Under the pieces are notes generated by a model. That model did no database searches. It saw only the letters and a program-made list of their open reading frames with translations, and had not been told where the DNA came from. A stretch of 31,130 bases of DNA. Source: Bacteroidales bacterium UBA1187 (GTDB taxonomy: Bacteria; Bacteroidota; Bacteroidia; Bacteroidales; Paludibacteraceae). Shown here piece after piece: positions 1-9,000 of this stretch. The stretch spans positions 46,868 to 77,997 of the forward strand of contig DBYL01000033.1 of assembly GCA_002309835.1 (NCBI GenBank), read 5' to 3'. The first letter of the stretch is position 1. Each line of letters opens with the position of its first letter. The translations under genes and the position numbers were made by a program.

Positions 1-25
1 CTGCTGTCAAAACCAGATAGCCCCC
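1..25 (-). ncRNA. ssrA: tmRNA (ssrA), 5' end only, cut by window edge
   Basis: Read on the minus strand, the first 25 bases begin GGGGGCTATCTGG and continue TTTTGACAGCAG. This matches the 5' tRNA-like part of Bacteroidota tmRNAs as I recall them: a G-rich acceptor strand, then UGG-UUUUGAC-AGC. The RNA rescues stalled ribosomes by trans-translation with SmpB. Only the 5' acceptor strand and D-loop analogue are inside the window, so the tag reading frame and the T arm cannot be checked. A promoter about 70 nt upstream and two GC-rich hairpins in the intervening leader (35-49 and 65-84) fit a processed RNA precursor. The match is short, so another structured RNA is possible. Confidence 0.5.
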
Positions 26-99
26 GGAAGTGTCCCCGTTAAGCGGGGAAACTGGCCTCCGCCGGAAGGGGCATTTCTCCCCTTAGGTGAAAAAGTGCG

Positions 100-130
100 C
101 AAAATTACTGCTTTTTTTTGAATTGTGCAA
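100..130 (-). promoter_or_regulatory. Bacteroidota-type promoter reading left, probably for ssrA
   Basis: The minus strand carries TAATTTTG (100-107), a full match to TAnnTTTG, and CTTG (128-131) as the -33 element with a 20-nt spacer. The expected start is near 96. It lies just downstream of the helix-hairpin-helix gene and points away from it, so it should serve the RNA gene at the left edge. Confidence 0.55.
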
Positions 131-154
131 GTATTGCGTGCATTTTCGTGTATT

Positions 155-931
155 TTATTTAAAACTCAAGTACGGAGCGAGGCGGTTGAGATCCTCTTCC
201 GAGAGTTCCGAAATAGCCTTCAGATCTTCAATGGAATCAAAGCGCACACGCTGCCTACGGAGGTTATAGATCGCTTTCGCCTGCTGGAATCGCAAGTACG
301 GATGGCGCTGCAGACGCTCTATAGAACAGGAGTTGACAGCAATCGTTTGTATATCCTTCGCATCGGCCGTGAAATGATTGAGCAGCGTATCTAAATGACA
401 TTTGGCAAGAGCCTCGTCGGAGAGTTGGGCAGGGCTGTAGTATCCACCTAACTGCTCGCGATACTTGATAATCTGCACGGCGGTGAACCGACCTATGCCG
501 CGGATGAACTGCAGTTCAGAGGTGTCGCAACGGTTAAGATCCAGAATCGTATCTTTCTTGAGGTGCGCAGCAAACCGCCATCCTACGGAGTCGCGCCATA
601 GCGAGTCCGCCAGACGGAAAGAGTCGTACTGCTGCTGCCGTTCGCGTTTCCATGCTTCGCGTCGCAGCGAATCGGCGAGGCGGAAGGAGTCGTAGCGTTG
701 CTCGCGTTCCGCTGCCCATAAGGCATAACGGATGCTATCGGCGCGTCGCATAGAGTCCTTGCGTTCCTCCCATGTGCGGTATTTCTTCTGCGGAGCCGGC
801 TCAGCCAATTCCGGGTCTTCTTTCGATGGCCATAAAGCCACCGTTAACCATCCTATGAGGAAAAGACCGAAGAGAATCAGTGCACCGAGGCGTTGCTCTT
901 TCGCTAATATATGCCAGTCATGTTTAGCCAT
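155..931 (-). CDS. Membrane-anchored helix-hairpin-helix protein (ComEA-like)
   Basis: 258 residues. There is one N-terminal membrane segment (about residues 16-33). A charged, probably helical linker follows, with a YDSFRLADSL unit twice (about 80-89 and 102-111) and a looser copy before them. Then come two helix-hairpin-helix (HhH) regions (about 130-170, with the FIRGIGRFTAVQII hairpin, and about 198-256). HhH pairs bind DNA backbone without sequence preference; membrane-tethered versions such as ComEA take up DNA in competent cells. The ATG overlaps the xseA stop by 8 nt, so it is probably translationally coupled and is last in the four-gene chain. ComEA-like proteins are usually shorter, without the repeated linker. 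A role in DNA uptake is inferred; general DNA tethering at the envelope is also possible. Confidence 0.75.
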   Translation of the reverse strand: MAKHDWHILAKEQRLGALILFGLFLIGWLTVALWPSKEDPELAEPAPQKKYRTWEERKDSMRRADSIRYALWAAEREQRYDSFRLADSLRREAWKRERQQQYDSFRLADSLWRDSVGWRFAAHLKKDTILDLNRCDTSELQFIRGIGRFTAVQIIKYREQLGGYYSPAQLSDEALAKCHLDTLLNHFTADAKDIQTIAVNSCSIERLQRHPYLRFQQAKAIYNLRRQRVRFDSIEDLKAISELSEEDLNRLAPYLSFK

Positions 932-2021
932 GGACGCGTAAGTCTACAGAACCGTCAGAGAGATGCGAAGTGACATTATCACCCGGGTGCAAGTCCGCTA
1001 CCGAACGAATGACCTTGCCGTCTTTGGTCAGCAGACTGTAACCCATCCGATAGATACGCTCGGGGTTGCAGGCCGCCAGACGTTGCTCCAATAGCTCCAC
1101 CTTATGTTGCCGAATGAGGATCTGTCTCTCGGCGGAGCGATGCAGACGCACAAGCAGGTCGGCGATATGACCCATCTGGTCATCCATGCGGTGGATCAAC
1201 CATTCGGCAACCGCCGTAGGGGTCTTCAGCGAGAGATGCGCCACAAGGTCCAGCACAGAGATGTCACGCGTGTGACCGATACCGGTGAGAATAGGTAGTT
1301 CACTCTGCGCACAGACCGCACAGAGCGTATAATCATCAAAACAACTGAGGTCAGTAGTCGCACCTCCTCCGCGGATGATGGCGATGCAATCGAAATGCGC
1401 AGCATTGATCTCTTCGAGCGCCGCGATGATAGATAGAGCCGCGTTCTCGCCTTGCATCGTCGCACCAAAGAGTTGCGTCTGAAAAGCGTAACCGCTGTTC
1501 TCCAACTGATGTTTGAAATCTTCGTAACCTGCTGCGTTAGGCGAAGAGATAACGGCGATCTTTCGCACGATGGTAGGCAGCGTCAGCAGTTGTTGCGCAT
1601 CTAAGAGCCCATCGGCCTGCAGTTGAGCGATCGTCTTCTGTCGTTGACGCGCTATGTCGCCTAAGGTATAACTGGGGTCGATGCCGACGATGGAAAGACT
1701 AAGTCCGTATACAGAGTGGAACTGTATCTCTGCTTCAACGAGCACAGACATGCCCGCTTGCAAACTCTGACCGGTCTCAGACTCGAAATAGGCCAATAGC
1801 ATCTCTTTAGTACCGGCCCAACAGGTAGCCCGCATCTTCGCCGTAGTACCGGATGGCTTTCCGGCTGTCGAGCCGCTCGACTCCACCAACTCCAGGTACA
1901 TGTGTCCGCCTTTCTCGCTGAGGCTGCTGATCTCGGCTTTCACCCAATAAGAGGCGTCCAGACTACTGTCCAGCGCTTCACCGATGAGGGAGCATAATTC
2001 CGTGAGGGTTAGTGTCGCCAT
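924..2021 (-). CDS. xseA: Exodeoxyribonuclease VII large subunit
   Basis: 365 residues from the ATG at 2021, giving MATLTLTELCSLIGEAL. The frame is open further upstream, but that extension (to 2105) lies inside the preceding gene and does not look like the family. An N-terminal OB-fold (about residues 1-100, WVKAEISSLSEKGGHMYLEL) is followed by the catalytic region with IIRGGGATTDLSCFDD, TGIGHTRDISVLDLVAH and KTPTAVAE, all hallmarks of XseA. With XseB it degrades single-stranded DNA in the cytoplasm during repair. The helical C-terminal part is short compared with the E. coli protein. No xseB-like small gene is adjacent; the next gene encodes the HhH protein. The start overlaps the end of the barrel gene by 13 nt. 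Confidence 0.93.
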   Translation of the reverse strand: MATLTLTELCSLIGEALDSSLDASYWVKAEISSLSEKGGHMYLELVESSGSTAGKPSGTTAKMRATCWAGTKEMLLAYFESETGQSLQAGMSVLVEAEIQFHSVYGLSLSIVGIDPSYTLGDIARQRQKTIAQLQADGLLDAQQLLTLPTIVRKIAVISSPNAAGYEDFKHQLENSGYAFQTQLFGATMQGENAALSIIAALEEINAAHFDCIAIIRGGGATTDLSCFDDYTLCAVCAQSELPILTGIGHTRDISVLDLVAHLSLKTPTAVAEWLIHRMDDQMGHIADLLVRLHRSAERQILIRQHKVELLEQRLAACNPERIYRMGYSLLTKDGKVIRSVADLHPGDNVTSHLSDGSVDLRVHG

Positions 2022-3073
2022 GGATCGCAGAGGATACAGCGCTCTTTGCCTTGGAAACCGAAGAGCACAGTGAAACGAAAACCGGCGTATATATTGCGCA
2101 ACCAATATGGTTTGGCATCCGCCGTGGAGAAGACGTGATCTATCTGATAAGTGGAGAAATCGTAGATGGTGGATTGCGGAATACCGTAATAGACATTTTT
2201 CGTCTCGGGGTTGATATTCAAGATGCCCATATCTACGAAGGCCGCAAAGCGCAATCGGCAGTCGAGCCGGTCGTTGGGCATGATACGATAGCTATGCGGG
2301 TTCTGCAGCGTCGTATATTCATAACCCATCTCAAGATGCGCCATCACATCGAATTTCAGTCTGAGTTGTTTGCCGGACCGCCGGATAGGTACATCTTTGC
2401 GGAAGCCATGGTTATCCATCTCTTCCCATATACCTTCGTATCGCTCGTAGAGACCGGTAGTCGTTCCGCGAAGCTTCTGCTCGGTAGTTCCCCATACAGC
2501 GTAGTTCAACTTCACGCCGGCCAAGAAATAACCGATACCTTTGGTGCCAGGTATGTAATGACCGATATACAGCGGGATTTGTACGTATAACTGCTGCGCC
2601 ATATCGCGGCGGTCTTCAAAGCGATGCTTGAGCGTGAATGGCACAGGGTTGATGCCGCTCCATGTATCAAGCATGTTGTAATGATAGATAGAGGTGTCGG
2701 CGATATTATTATACACGCGCTGGTAGTTGACGCCCAGACCGGTCTGGAAAAGAATACCGCTATACTGATATTCGTAGAGTATATTCAGTCCTGCTGCACC
2801 TCCTCCGGGAAGATTGGCTGCCGTAGGCATATTATTGAGAAAAGCACTCCAACTGCCCTCCAGCGCCACTCCGATGAGGTGATGAGAACCTGTATATTGC
2901 GAAGCGTGCAGACCGAACAGCACATCAGTGGAGTTATTCACGTCTTTATCCGTGAATCCCTCCAGCCGCGCCAAACGATATTCCCATTGTTCGGCGGCCG
3001 AGAAGCGTCGCTGTGCCCAGATCATCATTGGGTATAAGCACACGATCAGAAGGATGTAGCGCAGGTCTCGCAT
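2009..3073 (-). CDS. Outer-membrane beta-barrel protein, partner of the giant gene
   Basis: 354 residues. A signal peptide (about 1-20, ending MMIWAQ) is followed by alternating aromatic/hydrophobic strands typical of small outer-membrane barrels, for example IGVALEGSWSAF, GILFQTGLGVNYQRVY and AHLEMGYEYTT. The last strand (IYAGFRFTVLFGF) is followed by a 14-residue tail containing RCILC. The ATG lies 28 nt inside the end of the upstream 2269-residue gene, which suggests coupled translation and a functional pair. In T9SS bacteria a giant surface protein and a small barrel often sit side by side (SprB with SprF), but this protein lacks recognisable PorP/SprF features, so that analogy is only contextual. 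No specific family was recognised. Confidence 0.7.
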   Translation of the reverse strand: MRDLRYILLIVCLYPMMIWAQRRFSAAEQWEYRLARLEGFTDKDVNNSTDVLFGLHASQYTGSHHLIGVALEGSWSAFLNNMPTAANLPGGGAAGLNILYEYQYSGILFQTGLGVNYQRVYNNIADTSIYHYNMLDTWSGINPVPFTLKHRFEDRRDMAQQLYVQIPLYIGHYIPGTKGIGYFLAGVKLNYAVWGTTEQKLRGTTTGLYERYEGIWEEMDNHGFRKDVPIRRSGKQLRLKFDVMAHLEMGYEYTTLQNPHSYRIMPNDRLDCRLRFAAFVDMGILNINPETKNVYYGIPQSTIYDFSTYQIDHVFSTADAKPYWLRNIYAGFRFTVLFGFQGKERCILCDPWRH

Positions 3074-6000
3074 CGTTGTCTAACTAATACTTTAATAGCT
3101 CTATAGGGTTCCTCCGGCGTATCTTGCGACCAGAGTTGAATGATATACATGCCTTCGGCAGCGGGTATCTCTATCGGCGTGACATCGGCGCGGAAGATAC
3201 CTTCTTTGATAAATTGCCCGGTGGACGAGTTTACACGATAGGTGCCATCTCGGCGGGAGAGGATGTTTACCCACGGATGGGCAGTGACAACGCAGGTTGG
3301 GGTGACGGACAGGTAACCCATCGTCGGGGCGTAGTCATTAGAGATCGGATCCATGGTGATGGTAATTGGACAGGTCGGGAAGTTCTTCGTTTCCCCTTCG
3401 CGTGTCAATCGCACATGGTACTCTGTGCCTACTTGCAGACCGGTAGGTACGTACAAATAGGGTTGCGTCTGACCTACCAGCAGCGAGTCTCCTAAATACC
3501 ACTGGTATTCGCTCCAGGTATAACCGCCGTTATAATTCTCGTTAAGCAGGGCGATGACGTCTCCGAAACGCTGCTCGGTAAGCCATTTCGGATAACTGAG
3601 CATGAAGGACGAGTCGCTGTAGCAGTCGGTCTCTTTATGACGGCATATACCGTTGTCGAGGATGAGACGGACAGCGTAGTTATCCGGCCGCGGGTATTGC
3701 GTACGGTCGCTGCCGTACGGTATCGGCACAGAGATTACCATCGGGTTGGTGTACTCCGTGACGGGTTCGTCAATCAGGTCCTCAAAGCCCATTGAATGAC
3801 CGACGCTATCGAAGAGTAGCGTGTAGGCTACCGGGTAATGATTGGTGTAGGTGTAGTAGAGTTCGAATGCCGTCTCGTCGGTACACATCGGTCGTTCTGC
3901 CCAGAAGGTAGGAACGGTCGGTTCAATCACGGCCAAGTGGGTGTAGATGAAATGACGACATCCGCCTGCATTAAGCGTGGTGTCTTTGAAACTGCCGGGC
4001 TCGGTATATCTGTTTTCGCCGATGAAGAGCGTGTCGCCAAGACATATCGAGTCGTAGCGAATCTCATAGGTCGTGTCAATAACCGTCAGATAGAGATGGT
4101 AGATAGAGTCGCAACCGCCATCGGTAGTCAGACTATCATATACGAAATGGTCTCCGGGCGTCATGTGCTCGAAATAATGGCTGCGCCATTGTAAGGTCTC
4201 ATCCGCGCAGAGCGAGTCGTAAGTCTCTACGAAATAAGCGGCTTTGACATACAGTTGTACTTCGTACAAGGAGTCGCAGTCGTTAACCGTGAGGAAACTG
4301 TCGCGCAAATAATGGATTCCCGGCTTGACGCCCGCTATAACACTATCGCCATAGAGGATACTATGCCATGTATATTGTTCATTCGAGCATATCGTATCGT
4401 ACGCTATATGCCGATACGATGGCAGCACATGCGCCTTGAGATTATATACCGAGTCGCACCCTCGATAGGTGAGTAGCGAATCGATATACATCGTGTCGTA
4501 CGGCAGCACAAATGTATCTACATCGAAATCATGCACCCAAGCTGTCCACTCATGGCCGAGACTGTCCGAATAAAACGCTTCGCCCGAGCAGACCGTAGCC
4601 GTGTCATGGTAGAAATACGTAGGACAGAAAGTGAGGTAATAGCGATAGATAATACTGTCGCAACCGTCCGAACCCTTGAAATGCACATCCGTATATTCAT
4701 CAGGACGCGTCATTCCCGGACTCCATACACCTACGGTGAAATAACTCGGTGTGCCGTCCGGACGATAGATCGTGTCGCGATGCCAGAAGGTCTCGTTGTC
4801 GCAAATCGTATCTTTCAGCGGGATAGTGATGAATGGCGTGATATAGAACTCCATGACGAAAATGGAGTCGCAACCTTCCGTCGTCGTCAGGCGATCGTAA
4901 TACGTGCCGGTGATGGAGATGTACTGTCCGCGCCACTCTACAGGATCCCCGTAGCAACCTTTACCCTTATTCACAAACTGATACGAAGGCTTGATATAGA
5001 GATGGAAATGAACTATACTGTCGCATCCATCTACGGTCTTCAGCGTATGTTCTACCTTCTTCAGTTGCGTCGGATAATAGGTGGTAGCTGTGTCTCGTTC
5101 CGGTAACTCAGGATGCGGCGCATACGGGATCGAGTCGCGGAAGTAATTGCCGTGTGTGTCGCTGAACTCAAAGATATGGATGTCTTCGTAATCGCAGACA
5201 GTCATCGTAAGCGTAGTGTCATAACTCTTCGCCACGCGGAGCGTGAGATAGTAGATAGAATCGCAAGCATGAACAGACGGCCAGATGACGGTATCCTGAT
5301 AAGTAGTATCCGCTTTGAGCACTCTGTAACCTGTTTTAGGGTGCTCTACCTTTGGACCGGCATAATGCTTGCCCTGCCATGTGATCGAGTCGTAGTCGCA
5401 GAGCACGAACGAGTCACGAATATGATAGACGGAGTCGATACGTATATGCAGGATATGTACCGAGTCGCATCCAAACTCCGTCTGGTGCGGGTCTTCATAT
5501 ACGTATACGCTGTCGCTCTTCACGTTCGTCGGAATCGTCATACCGTGCCATTCGAACGCCTCGCCCTGACAGCGTTGTGCAATCGTATCGATATGATAGG
5601 TCTTGTATAGCGTGATACGATGTGTCACGGCACTATCGCAACCGTGTATCGTATGGTCGGTGTAGAGGGAGTCGAAGGTGAAGAACCGCTTGCCGTCCGG
5701 AACAGATACACCTGCCACACCATCGGGTTTGTCAGGCCAGTTGACGCCGTAGATGACTTGGTCGTAGAAATGCAAGGTGTCGTTGTCGCACATCGGCCGT
5801 TCGGTGATCTCTACCGGCGTAGCATAGACCGTATCGATATGCAGACTCAGATGCCAAGCCGAGTCGCAGTCGTGAATTGTATGGAAACGCAACGTATATT
5901 TGTAGTCACCTACATGGTTCGTCGGGATAGCCGCTATCCGCTTGCCGTCTATGTCAAGAATAGAATCCGGAGCTGCAGCGCCAATCCATACAAACGGGTC

Positions 6001-9000
6001 ATCCGACTGACAGGTGTGAATGGTCGTATCCTGATCGTATAACTTATAGATATGCAGGTGTAAATGCCATATACTATCGCATTGGAACGAGTCGGTTCGT
6101 ATGCTGTCGATATAATCAAACTCACCCGCATCACGCAGCGAGATAAACGGAACCTCTATACCGTCCGAGTAGTATATGGGACGAAGTCCGGAATGCTTAT
6201 CCCAGGTATATCGGTCTTGGTCTCCCGCTCTGCGCTGACATTCATATACCGTATCGTACTTATGATACGAAGGAGCGCGGTAGAGATGGAGGTAATAGAT
6301 GGAGTCAAAACCTAATACGGTCTCAAATCGTTTCTCATAGATGCTATCCGTTCCGGGACGAGGCAGGTCGGTAATCTCCCTACGCAAGAAAGGTTCCGTT
6401 ACTCCGTCCGGGTAATACGCAGGACGGTCCTCCATCCATATATACTCCTCATCTTCCCCACAGGCGAAATGCTGAACGGTATCGCGGTATACATTTCCGA
6501 TACGCAGGAAAAGCAGGTGGATGGAGTCACAAATAATCCCGTTAACGGGTTCCGTAGTATCATCTACCCTTACAAAGAGCGTGTCCTGATTTACGAGTAT
6601 GTCGTAATGCTCAGTGGCTTTCGTTCCTCCGTACGTCAGGTTATTCACGTACCAGTGATACGTGGAGTCCTGTGAGATCATCACCGTGTCCACAATGAAA
6701 TATTTCGGGATAACGGTGAGTTTTATCGCATAGACGGTGTCGCATCGCGAGTCGTCGTAATCATACGTAGTGTCTACTTGATTGAGCGGGAAGGTCTTGA
6801 GCACCTTGCCCTGATGGTCCTGCCATTCATAGACGGCTGTGCTATCGAAACAGAGCGTGGTATCGACGAATTCATATAACTCTTGGCTGGCCTTATAATC
6901 CAAACGGATATGATAGATAGAGTCGCAGCCGTAGCGCGTCTTAAATGCATCGTAGTAATCGCCCGTGACGGTTAGTTCGTTGCGCAGAGAATCGTTGCCC
7001 GACTGATCTTTTCCGATCCATTGATAGTACTGATGAACGGTATCGCGCAGCACAGGATCGTAATGCAACTTACACCATTCGGCTGTGTCGTTGAAATAGT
7101 ACGATTTCGGTAATATTAGATGTAACTCATGGATGGAGTCGCAACCGCCATCTTTGCACTCGGCGCACGTCTTCGTCTGCATCGTGTCGCGGAAGGTGCC
7201 GAAATACGCCTGCAGTGACTCGTTCCAAACCATGCCGGGAGTGCTCTCGGTGATGGTCATGGTCTGCGTGTCATACTGAATAGGCCATGTGTACGTTGCT
7301 TTACCATCTACGTCCAGACAGAGCGTGTCGGTATCGCGCACGGTATAACTCGGATGGATGAACAGATGCAACTCATAGATGGAGTCGCAACCCTTGAATA
7401 CCGGGAACCCTTCCTCTTGTTGACAAGCGCACTGTTTTGTCTTGAATTTCACGAGAATAACCGTGTCTTTCTCAATGATCTCTCCGTTGCGCGGACCTTG
7501 ATAATCCACGCCACGGAAAGTCTGCTCGTGGGTGAGTGTGTCTTGATTTGAACACAAATGGATATTCTCTACAAAGCGGAACGTATCGCATACGAATACC
7601 TCTACGGTCATCGTCGAGTCGCACCCGGCCTGCGAGAGGTAATGACGACTGAACTCATAGTGTTTGCCGGACTCGATCTTATAGCGCCACGGCTCGACAT
7701 ATCCGTCGCCTTCACCCTCTTTGACGGCGATGAACTTCGTCGATTCGGCATGGTCTCCGCTCAGCGACAGGTCGCGTTGGTCATACATCTTATCCCAGAA
7801 GAAACGCATGGTATCTCCTAAGCAGACGATGCGGTAGAGCGTGTCGTTAAACACACGCGTCACGCGAACTGTCGTCTTCAGCGTATCGGTGTCGGGCTCA
7901 TCCGTACAGAGAATCCTATCGCGGTAGAGAATAGCCTGAATCTCATATTCGTAGAATTGTTTGCGGCCCTCCATCTCTTCTTCCGGCAAGATGAACTGGT
8001 ACTGATAGCTATGCTTGTCCCCTGCAGCAGGGTCTTCCGTCTTCGTGCTCTCTATGGGCGCATCGACACCTGCTTTCTTTCCATCCGTCACGTCGTATAC
8101 CATCCATTCGATCTTCGTAGTCGGTCTTTCGGTTGGCGTCTCAACGGTCCACGCTACTGTCGAACTGTCGCACACAATTGCTGTATCCAGACGTGCTTTG
8201 ACCCATTCTTTCTCTTGGCGCTGATACCATCCGTGGCCGTCCAGACTATCCATGTCATACGAAGCGCGAGACATGATAGGTCCGTCATGATTGACGTACA
8301 GTGAGTCGCCGGGATGAGGAGGTGTGAAACCCAACGTATAGAAATAACCTTGCGCATCGGTCAAGGCGTACACCATTCCCACAAACCCCTCACCCGTACT
8401 CTCCAACTGATGATACGAAGACGCATTCGCCAACGGGAGATGGGCGTACGACATGTCGTTATTCGTATGAAAACGCTGGAAGAGGCTGCCGTCTACAGGT
8501 ATACCGTCCAACGAGAGCGAACCTACATCTGCGGTCTTAGTCACTACGTACGCGAAGAAATGCTGCGGCGTTTTGGTTCCTCCCTGTGGGTCTAACGGCT
8601 CCGTAAAGAGAGTCATTGATTGTACACGATGGTTCCAGGATGGCATCATCGCATTCGCCGGATCGCCATACGTGTAGCAGTCTTTGTTTAAGGTGATAGG
8701 ATCGACAGTACAGATATTGTTCACTGCCGCACTGGTGAGATAACTATAGCAGGTAATGGGCTTATCACTCGTGATATAGCGCTCAGTGATCATTTCATCA
8801 TCAATGCCCAGAGGAACGAATGTCTCGCCGCGTTTCAGCAGCGGGTTCGTCTTGATAGTCGTGAATTCTCCTGTCTCTTTGTTATACGTCAAAATCGTCA
8901 CCTCTGTGTCATCGTATGCCGCAGTGATAATAGCGTAATTCGATTTGGTGTTCGCCAAGTTCGTTAGATAGAACTCTGTCCCCCATTGCTCAATAGGAAG

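Noticed and set aside
2022..2105. Upstream extension of XseA (28 extra residues)
   Set aside because: It lies within the barrel gene, is Arg/Phe-rich and has no match to XseA N-termini.
2012..2590. 192-residue open frame on the plus strand opposite the barrel gene
   Set aside because: Antisense to a gene with a signal peptide and barrel strands; no independent evidence.
3957..7650. Regularly spaced GAGTCGCA words, considered as a CRISPR-like or binding-site array
   Set aside because: They are the codons of the CDS motif in the protein repeats; spacing varies by tens of bases and flanking DNA is coding and diverged.
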